From Wenzhouxiangella sp042310355 (lineage in GTDB: Bacteria > Pseudomonadota > Gammaproteobacteria > Xanthomonadales > Wenzhouxiangellaceae), in assembly GCF_042310355.1 (NCBI RefSeq), contig NZ_JBHJMR010000002.1, forward strand, positions 186,001 to 250,000: a stretch of DNA of 64,000 nucleotides, given 5' to 3'. Shown here one piece after another: positions 33,218-42,105 of this stretch; position 1 is the stretch's first letter, and each line of letters begins with the position of its first letter. The notes beneath the pieces were generated by a model. That model did no database searches. It was given only the letters and a program-made list of their open reading frames with translations, and was not told the DNA's origin. The position numbers and the translations under genes were made by a program.

Positions 33218-33804
33218 GCCGCCTGTTCATCATCGTCCTGATGGTGATCTTTGCGCTCGCCGGGGGCGGGCTGTGGCTCTATTTTGTCTACGGCAGCGGC
33301 GGCGGCCTGTTTCGCGAGGAACTGTCCCCGGAACTGGTCGTATTCTGTATCGAGGCCTTCTTCCTGGTCGGCCTGCTCGGCCTGATTCAGCGCTATCTGG
33401 AGCACCAGCGGCGCCAGCAGATGTGGTTGAGCCTGCGCGGATCGTTTCGCGACCTGTTGTCGCTGCTCGATATCGCCTTTTTGGAACCCAACGCCGAGCC
33501 GACTTCTTCGAAGGAGCTCGAGCGCGACCCGCAGGTGATCACGCGCATGATCGAAGAGCTCGAGCGCAAGCACCCCGACCTCGATAGCCTGGTGGCGCTC
33601 AAGCGCGAGGGCGAGGAGTCGCTGTCGATGACGCGCGACCTGGTCGCGGTGGCCGCCCAGCTGTCGGCCACGCACATGAACTGGTGGATCGCCATCGTCG
33701 ACAGCATCCGGCGCCTGGCCGAAGCGCGAGACCGCAGGGCCATGGAGAAAGCCATCCACGAGATGCTGGTCAATATCCGGGAGTTCGATCGCCTGGCGTT
33801 CTGA
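33214..33804 (+). CDS. Hypothetical membrane-anchored protein
   Basis: A 196-residue protein with two N-terminal hydrophobic helices (LFIIVLMVIFALAGGGLWLYFVY and LVVFCIEAFFLVGLLGLIQRY) and a long helical cytoplasmic domain. The arrangement suggests a membrane partner of the preceding soluble protein. No family is recognised. A terminator-like hairpin follows at 33834. Confidence 0.65.
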   Translation: MSRLFIIVLMVIFALAGGGLWLYFVYGSGGGLFREELSPELVVFCIEAFFLVGLLGLIQRYLEHQRRQQMWLSLRGSFRDLLSLLDIAFLEPNAEPTSSKELERDPQVITRMIEELERKHPDLDSLVALKREGEESLSMTRDLVAVAAQLSATHMNWWIAIVDSIRRLAEARDRRAMEKAIHEMLVNIREFDRLAF

Positions 33805-33833
33805 GGGCGCCTGCCACGGCCGACGCGTAAATA

Positions 33834-33861
33834 AACGGGGCGACCCGCAGGCCGCCCCGTT
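33834..33861. terminator. Bidirectional terminator hairpin
   Basis: AACGGGGCGACC and GGCCGCCCCGTT form a 12-bp stem with one mismatch and a short loop, lying between the convergent gene at 33214-33804 and rimK. The flanking bases are moderately T/A-rich on both sides. Confidence 0.65.
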
Positions 33862-33888
33862 ACTTCTACCGTTTGTGGGCGGTCGAAA

Positions 33889-34794
33889 TCAGCCCTTTCC
33901 GCGCGTCTGGGTCTTGTTCTTCTGCGCGTTCTTTTCCATGAAACCGATGATCAGGCCGGCGACGTCCTTGCCGGTTGCCGTTTCGATGCCCTCGAGGCCG
34001 GGCGAGGAATTTACTTCCATGACCAGCGGGCCGTGATTGGAGCGCAGCAGGTCCACGCCCGCGACGTTCAGGCCCATGATCTTGGCCGCGCGCACGGCCG
34101 TGGAGCGTTCTTCGGGCGTGATCTTGATCAGGCTGGCCGAGCCGCCGCGGTGGAGGTTGGAGCGGAATTCGCCGGGCTGGGCCTGACGCTTGATGGCCGC
34201 GACCACCTTGCCCCCGACGATGAAGCAGCGGATATCGGCGCCGCCGGCTTCCTTGATGTACTCCTGCACCATGATCGAGACGTTCAGGCCCATGAAGGCC
34301 TCGAGTACCGACTCGGCGGCCTTCTTGGTCTCGCACAGCACCACGCCGATGCCCTGGGTGCCTTCGAGCATCTTCACGACCAGGGGCGCGCCGCCAACCA
34401 TCTGGATGAGGTCGTTGATGTCCTTGGTGGCGTAGGCGAATCCCGTCACCGGCAGGCCGATGCCCTTGCGAGAGAGAAGCTGCAGCGACCGCAGTTTGTC
34501 GCGCGAGCGCGTGACCGCCACCGATTCGTTGAGCGGGAAAGTACCCATCATCTCGAACTGTCGAAGGACCGCCGTGCCGTAGAAGGTCACCGACGCGCCG
34601 ATTCTCGGGATGACGGCGTCGAAGGGCTCGATCGGGTCGCCGCGGAAGTGGATCGTCGGCCGGTGTGAGGCGATGTTCATGTAGCAGCGCAGCGTGTCGA
34701 CGATTTGCACATCGTGCCCCCGCTCCTTGGCGGCCTCGACGAGGCGGCGGGTCGAGTAGATGCGGCGGCTTCGGGAAAGGATGGCGATGCGCAT
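33889..34794 (-). CDS. rimK: ATP-grasp ligase RimK (ribosomal protein S6 glutamate ligase type)
   Basis: A 301-residue ATP-grasp enzyme that adds glutamates to the C-terminus of ribosomal protein S6. It starts MRIAILSRSRRIYSTRRLVEAA as E. coli RimK does, and has PRIGASVTFYGTAVLRQFE, VVKMLEGTQGIGVVL (nucleotide loop), EYIKEAGGADIRCFIVGGKVVAAIKRQA and VMEVNSSPGLEGIE (metal ligands). Length matches RimK. The partner gene rimB lies 33 bases upstream, so the pair is likely one transcript. The tail KNAQKNKTQTRGKG is basic. Confidence 0.93.
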   Translation of the reverse strand: MRIAILSRSRRIYSTRRLVEAAKERGHDVQIVDTLRCYMNIASHRPTIHFRGDPIEPFDAVIPRIGASVTFYGTAVLRQFEMMGTFPLNESVAVTRSRDKLRSLQLLSRKGIGLPVTGFAYATKDINDLIQMVGGAPLVVKMLEGTQGIGVVLCETKKAAESVLEAFMGLNVSIMVQEYIKEAGGADIRCFIVGGKVVAAIKRQAQPGEFRSNLHRGGSASLIKITPEERSTAVRAAKIMGLNVAGVDLLRSNHGPLVMEVNSSPGLEGIETATGKDVAGLIIGFMEKNAQKNKTQTRGKG

Positions 34795-34827
34795 GAGCGG
34801 CGAACCCTTTAATTGAACGAGTGAAGC

Positions 34828-35280
34828 TTACAGGCGCGGCTTGCCCTGCAGAAACGTGCGTGCCGGGTAGACCAGCGCATGGTTCTCCATGGCGGTCCGC
34901 CCCAGCAACATACGATAGCGCATTTTCTCACGGTTGGTCAGGGTGATATCCACATCCCAGCTCGAATGCCCGATCACTACCGGGGTCCGGATGGTCAGGC
35001 GCTCTTCCAGCTCGCCGGAGGTGTTGCGCACCCGCCGGATCCGGCGCACCTGGGCTTCGCAACGCTGCCAACGGACGGCTTCGTGGCGGCCGATGGGCAC
35101 ATGGAAAATGGCCAGTGTGACGCCGTCGCGTTCGATCTGTTCGATATCGCTGGCGTGCATCGCGCAGGTTTTCGCGCCGGTATCGACCCGCGCGCGCAGC
35201 TGATTGATCCCCAGATCCGGCAGCGCTACCCATTCGCAGGCGCCGATGATCATGTTGGGGGGGGATATCCGCGACTTCAT
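34828..35280 (-). CDS. rimB: RimB/RloA2-like retropepsin-fold protease
   Basis: A 150-residue protein of the 'putative ATP-dependent zinc protease' family (PF05618). The active-site-like ARVDTGAKTCAMHA and the later RMLLGRTAM resemble the DTG and LLG elements of aspartic retropepsins. In pseudomonads RimB works with RimK in controlling S6 glutamylation; the adjacent rimK supports this name. The first ATG at 35280 and a second at MIIGACEW are both possible starts. Confidence 0.85.
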   Translation of the reverse strand: MKSRISPPNMIIGACEWVALPDLGINQLRARVDTGAKTCAMHASDIEQIERDGVTLAIFHVPIGRHEAVRWQRCEAQVRRIRRVRNTSGELEERLTIRTPVVIGHSSWDVDITLTNREKMRYRMLLGRTAMENHALVYPARTFLQGKPRL

Positions 35281-35312
35281 GAGTTTGGAGCCAGTAGTTG
35301 CGTCGTCAGCCT

Positions 35313-35405
35313 CACGCAGAGCCGCAGAGCCGCGAAGTTCGCAGAGATAAAATCAATAACAAAACTATTTTCTCTGCGCCCTCTGCGTCTCTGAGTCTCT
35401 GCGTG
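35313..35405. repeat. Inverted CGCAGAG-type octamer arrays
   Basis: Left arm 35313-35346 reads as near-octamer units CGCAGAGC, CGCAGAGC, CGCGAAGT, then CGCAGAG. Right arm 35371-35405 is the inverse with units CGCAGAGA, CTCAGAGA, CGCAGAGG, GCGCAGAG (read on the minus strand). Between them is an AT-rich spacer of about 24 bases. The element lies between rimB and the 3' end of the E2 gene and could fold into one long hairpin. Confidence 0.8.
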
Positions 35406-35427
35406 GGAATTTTCAGGCATTGGCGGT

Positions 35428-36798
35428 TTACTCGGCCTTTGACAGGTCGGCGATCATGGCCCGGAGGAAGCGGGCCGCTTCGCCGCCGGTGCAGGCGCGG
35501 TGGTCGAAGGTCAGCGACAGCGGGATCATGCGGTGCACTTCCACGCCGCCGAGGACCGGCACGACCTCGTGACGCAACACGCCGGCGGCAACGATCGACA
35601 CGCAGGGCGGGTTGATGATCGGCGTGGCGTAGCGCCCGGCGAAGACCCCGAAGTTGGACAGCATGATGGTGTAGTCCTTGAGGTCCTCGGGCGGAATGCT
35701 GCGGCTGTTGACGTTTTCCTTCAGGCGGTTGATCTCGCCCCGAATGTCTTCACGCGAGCCGTTATGCACGCCCTTGAGCCGGGCCACGAACAGGCCGTCG
35801 GCGGTGTCGACCGCCATGCCCACGTCCATGCCCTTGTGCACCATGCGCATGTTCTGCTCGTCGTCGAACCAGGCGTTGAGACCGGGTTCGGCCTTCGCGC
35901 CGGCGGCCAGGGCACGCAGGAGACGATAAGTGACGTCTTCGCCGGCGCGCCAGGCGTGGATGTCTGCATCGTCCATCAGCGTGGTCGGCACGACGCGCTT
36001 GTGCGACTCGCTCATGATGCGCGCCATGGTGCGGCGGGTACCGCGCAGCGGCTCCCATTCGCCGCTGGCCGAGGCGGCCGGCTGGCTGGGACGGCTCGAT
36101 TCGGCCGGCTTGTGCTCACGCTGCGCATCGGTCGGAAAATCCGGTTCTTCGCGCTTCTGGGTCGGCTGCTCCTGGCGCGGCTGTGCCTTGGCGGTTCCTT
36201 CCTCGGCTGCCTTGCGCACGTCCGCGGCCGTGACCACGCCGTCGGTACCCGTGGGGCTGACCTGGGAGAGGTCGACCTTGTGCTTGCGCGCAAGAGCGCG
36301 AACGGCCGGGGTGACCTTGACGCCGCCCACGGTCGAGGTGCGCTCCTGCAGGACTTCGCCCCCGGCCTGCATCTTGCCGACGACGGTTCCGGAATCCTCG
36401 CGCTCGCCGCCGGCGGGCTTGTCCGATTCCGTGGCGTCTTCGGCCGCACCGCTTTCGCTTTCGGTGGCCTCGGAACTCGGCGATTCGTCTTGCTGTTCGC
36501 TTTCGGCTGCGGCAACGGTGGCCGGCGGTTCGCTCTGGGTCGATTCTTCCGTGCCGGTGTCGCCTTCGACCTGGAATTCGGCCAGCGGGGCACCAGTCTT
36601 GATTACATCGCCTGGGCCGCCGTGGAACTTGACCACCTTGCCGCTGAAGGGGCTGGGAACCTCGACCACGGCCTTGGCTGTTTCCATGGAAACGAGCGGC
36701 TGGTCGACTTCGACTTCGTCGCCCTCGGAAACCAGCCATTCGACGATTTCGGCATCCGGCAGGCCCTCGCCGAGATCGGGCAGATTGAAAACGCTCAT
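35428..36798 (-). CDS. Dihydrolipoamide acyltransferase, E2 of a 2-oxoacid dehydrogenase complex
   Basis: A 456-residue E2 protein. N-terminal lipoyl domain (MSVFNLPDLGEGLPDAEIV, lipoyl lysine in METAKAVVEVPS), an acidic Glu/Ser/Thr-rich linker, a peripheral-subunit-binding domain (TPAVRALARKHKVDLSQVSPTG), a second Gln/Glu-rich linker and the catalytic domain ending SLTFDHRACTGGEAARFLRA. The usual DHRxxDG has Thr instead of the Asp; the histidine is kept. It is the last gene of the E1a-E1b-E2 operon, overlapping E1b by 4 bases. Fused E1ab homologues of this kind act on pyruvate or branched-chain 2-oxoacids; the substrate is not decidable here. No E3 gene is present. Confidence 0.92.
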   Translation of the reverse strand: MSVFNLPDLGEGLPDAEIVEWLVSEGDEVEVDQPLVSMETAKAVVEVPSPFSGKVVKFHGGPGDVIKTGAPLAEFQVEGDTGTEESTQSEPPATVAAAESEQQDESPSSEATESESGAAEDATESDKPAGGEREDSGTVVGKMQAGGEVLQERTSTVGGVKVTPAVRALARKHKVDLSQVSPTGTDGVVTAADVRKAAEEGTAKAQPRQEQPTQKREEPDFPTDAQREHKPAESSRPSQPAASASGEWEPLRGTRRTMARIMSESHKRVVPTTLMDDADIHAWRAGEDVTYRLLRALAAGAKAEPGLNAWFDDEQNMRMVHKGMDVGMAVDTADGLFVARLKGVHNGSREDIRGEINRLKENVNSRSIPPEDLKDYTIMLSNFGVFAGRYATPIINPPCVSIVAAGVLRHEVVPVLGGVEVHRMIPLSLTFDHRACTGGEAARFLRAMIADLSKAE

Positions 36799-37775
36799 GA
36801 AACCTCCAGAATCTCTTTGGCCGCGTCGACGATGCGCCGCACGCTGGGCATGTATTTCATTTCATTTCGGTACAGTGGCATGACCACATCGTAGCCGCAA
36901 ACGCGCTTGACCGGCGCGTGGAGATGCCAGATGCCGCCATCGGCCAGGCCGGCGGCGATTTCGCTGGCCACGCCGCAGTGCTTGGGCGCTTCCTGGACGA
37001 TCACGCAGCGGCCGGTGCGCTCGACCGACTCGATGATTGTGTCCATGTCGAGCGGGCTGACGGTGGCCACGTCGATCACCTCGACACTCAGGCCCTGCTG
37101 CTCGAGCTCGTCGGCCGCCTGCAGCGTTTCCTTGACCATCGAGCCCCAGGTCACGAGGGTCAGGTCGTTGCCGTCGCGCAGCGTGTAGCACACGTCCAGC
37201 GGCAGCTCTTCGCCGTCGTCGGCCACTTCTTCCTTCTGCCAGCGGTAGATGCGCTTGGGTTCCATGAAGACGACCGGATCGGGATCGCGGATGGCGGCGA
37301 GCATTAGGCCGTAAGCGCGCGAGGGCGAGGAGGGGATGACCACGCGAACGCCCGGCATGTGCGCGAACAGCGCCTCGGGGCTTTCGGAGTGGTGTTCCGG
37401 GGCGTGGATACCGCCGCCGGAGGGGAAGCGCAACACCATCGGGCAGCTCATGCGCCCGCGGGTACGGTTACGCAGGCGCCCGGCGTGGCACATGATGTGG
37501 TCGATCATCGGCATGGTGAAGCCGCAGAACTGGGCTTCGGCGACCGGCTTCATGCCCTGGGAGGCCATTCCGACGGTCATGCCGGCGATCATCACCTCCG
37601 CCAGGGGCGTGTCGATCACGCGCTCGTCGCCGAACTTGTCGTGCAACCCGGCGGTGGCCCGGAAGACGCCGCCGTTGACGCCGACGTCCTCGCCGAACAT
37701 GACCACGCTCGAATCCTCTTCCATTGCGCGGGCCAGCGCCATGGTGACGCCGTCGATCAGGGTAATCTCTGCCAT
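36795..37775 (-). CDS. 2-oxoacid dehydrogenase E1 component, beta subunit
   Basis: A 326-residue transketolase-like E1 beta chain. Motifs include FGEDVGVNGGVFRATAGL, DTPLAEVMIAGMTVGMA, RFPSGGGIHAPEHHSES, PSSPSRAYGLMLAAIRDPDPVVFMEPKRIY and the C-terminal IVQEAPKHCGVASEIAAGL. It pairs with the alpha chain encoded directly upstream (TGATG overlap). GGGIHAPEHHSES is the version found in branched-chain/pyruvate E1 of the two-chain type. Confidence 0.94.
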   Translation of the reverse strand: MAEITLIDGVTMALARAMEEDSSVVMFGEDVGVNGGVFRATAGLHDKFGDERVIDTPLAEVMIAGMTVGMASQGMKPVAEAQFCGFTMPMIDHIMCHAGRLRNRTRGRMSCPMVLRFPSGGGIHAPEHHSESPEALFAHMPGVRVVIPSSPSRAYGLMLAAIRDPDPVVFMEPKRIYRWQKEEVADDGEELPLDVCYTLRDGNDLTLVTWGSMVKETLQAADELEQQGLSVEVIDVATVSPLDMDTIIESVERTGRCVIVQEAPKHCGVASEIAAGLADGGIWHLHAPVKRVCGYDVVMPLYRNEMKYMPSVRRIVDAAKEILEVS

Positions 37776-38875
37776 CAGTGTTGCCCTCCGTCTTCGGCGT
37801 AGTCCTGGGCGTAGGTTCGTTGCTCGATCAGGTCGTGCGGCAGTTCGGCAAACATGTAGTCGAACATGGCGGTCACTGGCTGCGGGTCGTTCTCGATCAC
37901 GTCGATGTATTCATCGGCGGCCTGCTGGACCCACTGCTTGCACTCGCCGAGCAGCTCTTCTTCCTTCTGGTCGTCCCAGGCGCCCTGGTCGACCAGGTAG
38001 GTGTTGAGCCGCTTGATCGGCTCGCGGTCCCAGGCCTCGTCGACTTCGTCGCTGGGACGATAGCGGCGGGCGTCATCGGCGGTGGTGTGGTCGCTGAGGC
38101 GATACGTGAGCATTTCGATCACGAAAGCGCCCTTGCCCTGGCGAGCGGCGTTGACCGCCTTGTCCATGGCCCAAAGGCAGGCGATCAGGTCGTTACCGTC
38201 GACCTGGATGCTGGGAAGCCCGCCGGCGATGCCTTTCTGCGCCAGCGTGGCGGCAGTGTTCTGCTTCTTGCGCGGGACCGAGATGGCCCACTGGTTGTTG
38301 ACGATCACCAGCACCAGCGGCAGCTTCCAGGCGCTGCCGGCGTTGATCGCCTCGAGAAAGTCGCCCTTGGAGGAGCCGCCGTCGCCGACGACCGTGACCG
38401 CCACGCGATCTTCCTTCTTGAGCTTGTAGGCCAAGGCCGCGCCGGCGGCATGCATGCACTGGGTGGCGATGGGAACGCACCAGGCGAAGTCGTGCTTCGG
38501 GCCGCTGAAATCGCTGCCGCGCTCGTCGCCGCCCCAGTAGAGCAGCACCTCGGACATCTTCACGCCGCGATAGAACTGCGCGCCGTACTCGCGATACATC
38601 GGCGCGAAGCAGTCCTGTTCACGCATCGAGGCGCCGATGGCCACGTGGGCGGCCTCGTGCCCGAGGCTGGAGGCGTAGGTGCCCAGCTTGCCGGTACGCT
38701 GCAGGGCGACCGCCTTCTTGTCGAAGGTGCGGGTCAGAACCATCAGCTTGTACAGCTCGGTCAGCCGATCGAAATCCCTGGCCAGCGACGGCACTTGCTG
38801 GTCGTCGACCAGCTTGCCATCGGGCTTGAGGAATTGGAAATAGTCCACCTTGAAGGCGGCGGCAGTGTGCGCCAT
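37775..38875 (-). CDS. 2-oxoacid dehydrogenase E1 component, alpha subunit
   Basis: A 366-residue thiamine-diphosphate-binding E1 alpha chain. It shows MVLTRTFDKKAVALQRTGKLGTYASSLGHEAAHVAIG, FAPMYREYGAQFYRGV, the ThDP motif GDGGSSKGDFLEAINAGSAWKLPLVLVIVNNQWAISVPR, and TYRLSDHTTADDARRYRP. The last block is typical of branched-chain/pyruvate E1 alpha. The ATG is preceded by GAGGAG. It is the first gene of the operon, with a TATAAT box 70 bases upstream. Confidence 0.94.
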   Translation of the reverse strand: MAHTAAAFKVDYFQFLKPDGKLVDDQQVPSLARDFDRLTELYKLMVLTRTFDKKAVALQRTGKLGTYASSLGHEAAHVAIGASMREQDCFAPMYREYGAQFYRGVKMSEVLLYWGGDERGSDFSGPKHDFAWCVPIATQCMHAAGAALAYKLKKEDRVAVTVVGDGGSSKGDFLEAINAGSAWKLPLVLVIVNNQWAISVPRKKQNTAATLAQKGIAGGLPSIQVDGNDLIACLWAMDKAVNAARQGKGAFVIEMLTYRLSDHTTADDARRYRPSDEVDEAWDREPIKRLNTYLVDQGAWDDQKEEELLGECKQWVQQAADEYIDVIENDPQPVTAMFDYMFAELPHDLIEQRTYAQDYAEDGGQH

Positions 38876-38946
38876 GACGACTCCTCTCTTTCTTTAGTGA
38901 TGCGCCGGGGTTCGGAAGGCCGGCCGGCGGCTCCGAAGCGGTGCGT

Positions 38947-38952
38947 ATTATA
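38947..38952 (-). promoter_or_regulatory. TATAAT -10 box upstream of the E1 alpha gene
   Basis: A perfect TATAAT on the minus strand lies about 70 bases before the E1 alpha start. The -35 region 17 bases further up (TCCTCC) is poor, so the strand and position are supported only by the -10 match. Confidence 0.4.
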
Positions 38953-39118
38953 AGCGCTTGAGCAGCCCGGGAGGAAATGGCGGCCTGACCCGCGCCGCGA
39001 ACGCCGGCGCGGAAAGGAAAAGCGCCCGGTTGGCGCCCGATCCCGGCCCATGCAGGCCCCGGCGCCGGGTGTGCCATAATCGGTGACGCACACCACAAAA
39101 CATCAGGGGTACAAGAGA

Positions 39119-41974
39119 ATGAGAAAATTGATCACGCTCGTCGGCGGCCTGGCGTTGGCTGCCGGCCTGAACGCGCAGTCCGTGCCGATGCCGGCCCTTT
39201 CCGCGCCGGTCACGGTTCACACGGACGCGAACGGTATTCCGACCATCGTCGGGGACACCGAACACGACGTCAACTATGTCCGGGGCTTTCTGCATGCGCG
39301 CGACCGACTCTTCCAGATGGATTACCTGCGCCGTGTCGCCTCCGGCACGCTGGCCGAACTCCTCGGGCAGGGCGCGCTGAGCAGCGATGTCGAGCTCCGG
39401 ACCCTGGGGCTCCGCCGCGGCGCGCTCGAGACCTGGCAACAAATGACCGCCGACGAAAAGGCCTGGGTGAAGGCTTATGCCGACGGCGTCAACGCATTCC
39501 TGGCCAGTGCCGACCAGCTGCCGCCCGAGTACGGCGCCCTGGAATTGACCGAGGTCGAGCGCTGGTCGCCGGTCGATTCGCTGATCATCGGCAAGCTTCT
39601 GGCCTTCCAGCTGTCGTTCGATTCCGGCGTCGTCGATCGCACGCTCAGGCTCGCCAATTACCAGGGTGTTGGCGATGCCGCCGGGTTCGATGGACGCGCA
39701 CTGTTTTCAGAAGACCTGTCCCGCAGTGCGCCCATGGATGACCGCATCAGCATTCCGGATTTCTTCGAGACGGCGGGCATCCTCCCGGTGCCGGGTACGT
39801 CAGAAGCCAGCCTCCAGTCGGCGACCGAATCCGGCTCGGCGGGCGAGACGGGTGGTTGGCAGAACCTGCCGCAGCTCGATGACTCGGTGGTCGACAGCCT
39901 GGGGCATTACATGGACCGGGTCCGCAGCATCCCCTTGCTCGGCACGACCATCGGCCGGGCGGACAATCGCGCCGGATCGAACTGGTGGGTGGTTTCCGGT
40001 GAGCACACCGAGAACGGCTTCCCGATCATGGCCAACGACCCGCATCTGGGACTGGACATGCCGGCCCTGATGATCAACGAGAACATCGTCATTCGCGACG
40101 AGGAACGGGTGGTCAGCGGGGTCACGCCGCCGGGAACGCCCCTGATCCTGCTCGGTTGCAACCTCGATATCTGCTGGGGCCTGACCAACCACAATGTCGA
40201 CGTGACCGATTATTTCCAGGAAGAGATCCTGACCAACGGCTACGGTCTGCCGACGCATACGGTTCACGCCGATGGCGAGGAGCCGGTGCTCTACGCCTTC
40301 CAGAGCTACTTCGTCAATGGTGTCGGTGACGGCGAGATGGACAACCTCAATCGCGCCAACGTCGGCTACGCCTCTGGCGGCATTACTTTCCTCGTGCCGC
40401 GCCGCAACAACGGCCCGATCGTGGCGCAGCCTGACGCCGACTCGGCGATATCCGTGCAGTACGCCGGCTGGGGCGCGACCTTCGAGCTGAGCACCCTGCG
40501 AGGCTTCGAGCGCGCCAGCAACATGGAAGAATTCCGCGCGGCAATCGACAACTGGACCTTCGGTTCTCAGAACATTGTCTACGCCGATGTCGAAGGCAAT
40601 ATCGCCTATTTCACGGCCGGTGGGGTTCCCCTGCGCCAGGACTTGCAGAACAACGAAGTCGGCGGGGGCGTTCCGCCCTTCCTGCTGCGTGATGGTTCCG
40701 GGGCGCTGGGCCACGACTGGCTGCCGGCCAACGACGACTCGCCGCGGGCCGCGCCGTTCGCCTCCTTGCCCAAGTCGGAAATGCCGCACGTGGTCAATCC
40801 GGCCAGCGGCTATATCGCCAACGCCAACAACGACCCGGTCGGCACGACCCTGGACAATAATCCGCTCAACCAGCTGCGCCCGGGCGGAAACGGTATCTAC
40901 TACCTCAATCCGTCCTATTCGGAGCTGCGCATGGCGCGCATCGATCGTGAGCTCCAGGACATGATTTCCGCCGGCGACATCAGCGTGGACCAGATGAAGG
41001 CGTTGCAGGCCAACAACCAGATGTTCGACGCCGAGTTGATCGTGCCGCATATCCTCGAGGCGTTCGAGAACGCCACCGCCGAAGATGCCTGGCCCGGTCT
41101 GGCGCAGTTCGCGCTCGATCCGGGTATCCAGGAAGCTGCGGGCCGACTCGCCGAATGGGACTTCTCGACGCCGACAGGCCTGGCCGAGGGCTGGGATCCC
41201 GGCAGCCCCGCCGGCAGCGGTGAACCCTCGGCCGAGGCGGTTGCCAACAGCGTGGCCGCCACCATCTACTCGGTCTGGCGCGGACAGGCCATCGGGAATA
41301 CCATCGACGCCACGCTCGAGGCCCTCCAGCTGGGCAATTTCCGCCCCGGTTCGAGCGACGCCCTGCGCGCATTCCATCACCTGCTGGCCGATTTCGACCA
41401 GAACGGTGGATTCGGCGCCTCCGGTGTGCCGTTCTTCAACGTCGAGGAAGCGCCGGACATGGCATCGGCTCGCGACACGGTTCTGCTCGCCAGCCTGGCG
41501 CAGACCCTCGAGCTGCTGGCCAGCGACGAGTTCGCCCCGGCCTTCGGCAATTCCACCGACCAGAGCGAGTACCGCTGGGGCAAGCTGCACCGCATCGTCT
41601 TCAGCCACCCGCTGGGCAGCGATCCGTTCAACGTGCCCAATGGCGGCGGTCTGAGCGATGTCGGTGAGAACCTGCCGGGCGTAGCCCGTGCCGGCGGATA
41701 CCAGACCGTCGATGCCTCTTCGCACGGCGTGCGAGCTGACGGGCTCAACGACTTCATGTTCGGTTCCGGTCCGGCGCGCCGCACGGTGGCCGAGATGACG
41801 CCGGGCACGCCCAACGTCAGCGAGATCCTGCCTGGCGGTCGCAGCGGTGTGCTGGTCAGCCCCTTCTATACCAATCAGCTCAGGTTGTGGCTGACCAACG
41901 ACTACCTGCCGCTGACACTGGGTGAAAGCGACGGCGAGGCCACGGCGGTGGATACAACCACCTTCACGCCCTGA
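39119..41974 (+). CDS. Penicillin acylase family (Ntn-hydrolase) secreted amidase
   Basis: A 951-residue precursor. Signal peptide MRKLITLVGGLALAAGLNAQ, then the alpha chain (FLHARDRLFQMDYLRRVASGTLAELLG), a spacer, and the beta chain beginning at the autocatalytic Ser in NRAG|SNWWVVSGEHTENGFPIMANDPHL. Later blocks GSQNIVYADVEGNIAYFTAG and NPASGYIANANNDPVG match the family. Such enzymes cleave amides including beta-lactam side chains and N-acyl-homoserine lactones; which one applies here is not known. The ATG at 39119 gives the signal peptide; AGGGG lies about 12 bases upstream. A strong terminator follows. Confidence 0.88.
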   Translation: MRKLITLVGGLALAAGLNAQSVPMPALSAPVTVHTDANGIPTIVGDTEHDVNYVRGFLHARDRLFQMDYLRRVASGTLAELLGQGALSSDVELRTLGLRRGALETWQQMTADEKAWVKAYADGVNAFLASADQLPPEYGALELTEVERWSPVDSLIIGKLLAFQLSFDSGVVDRTLRLANYQGVGDAAGFDGRALFSEDLSRSAPMDDRISIPDFFETAGILPVPGTSEASLQSATESGSAGETGGWQNLPQLDDSVVDSLGHYMDRVRSIPLLGTTIGRADNRAGSNWWVVSGEHTENGFPIMANDPHLGLDMPALMINENIVIRDEERVVSGVTPPGTPLILLGCNLDICWGLTNHNVDVTDYFQEEILTNGYGLPTHTVHADGEEPVLYAFQSYFVNGVGDGEMDNLNRANVGYASGGITFLVPRRNNGPIVAQPDADSAISVQYAGWGATFELSTLRGFERASNMEEFRAAIDNWTFGSQNIVYADVEGNIAYFTAGGVPLRQDLQNNEVGGGVPPFLLRDGSGALGHDWLPANDDSPRAAPFASLPKSEMPHVVNPASGYIANANNDPVGTTLDNNPLNQLRPGGNGIYYLNPSYSELRMARIDRELQDMISAGDISVDQMKALQANNQMFDAELIVPHILEAFENATAEDAWPGLAQFALDPGIQEAAGRLAEWDFSTPTGLAEGWDPGSPAGSGEPSAEAVANSVAATIYSVWRGQAIGNTIDATLEALQLGNFRPGSSDALRAFHHLLADFDQNGGFGASGVPFFNVEEAPDMASARDTVLLASLAQTLELLASDEFAPAFGNSTDQSEYRWGKLHRIVFSHPLGSDPFNVPNGGGLSDVGENLPGVARAGGYQTVDASSHGVRADGLNDFMFGSGPARRTVAEMTPGTPNVSEILPGGRSGVLVSPFYTNQLRLWLTNDYLPLTLGESDGEATAVDTTTFTP

Positions 41975-41998
41975 GTTTGCCCGGACGTTGACAGAGCA

Positions 41999-42033
41999 GG
42001 AGCGCCCGCCATTGTGCGGGCGCTCCGTTTTTT
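41999..42033 (+). terminator. Rho-independent terminator
   Basis: A perfect 11-bp stem GGAGCGCCCGC / GCGGGCGCTCC with a 6-base loop is followed by GTTTTTT. It terminates the penicillin-acylase-family gene. Confidence 0.9.
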
Positions 42034-42105
42034 GCCGCGTCGGTGCTTGAATCCGGCCCGCTCGATGGCCATGTCTCCAGTTCGGATCGCTTTCAGGGAC
42101 ACCCC

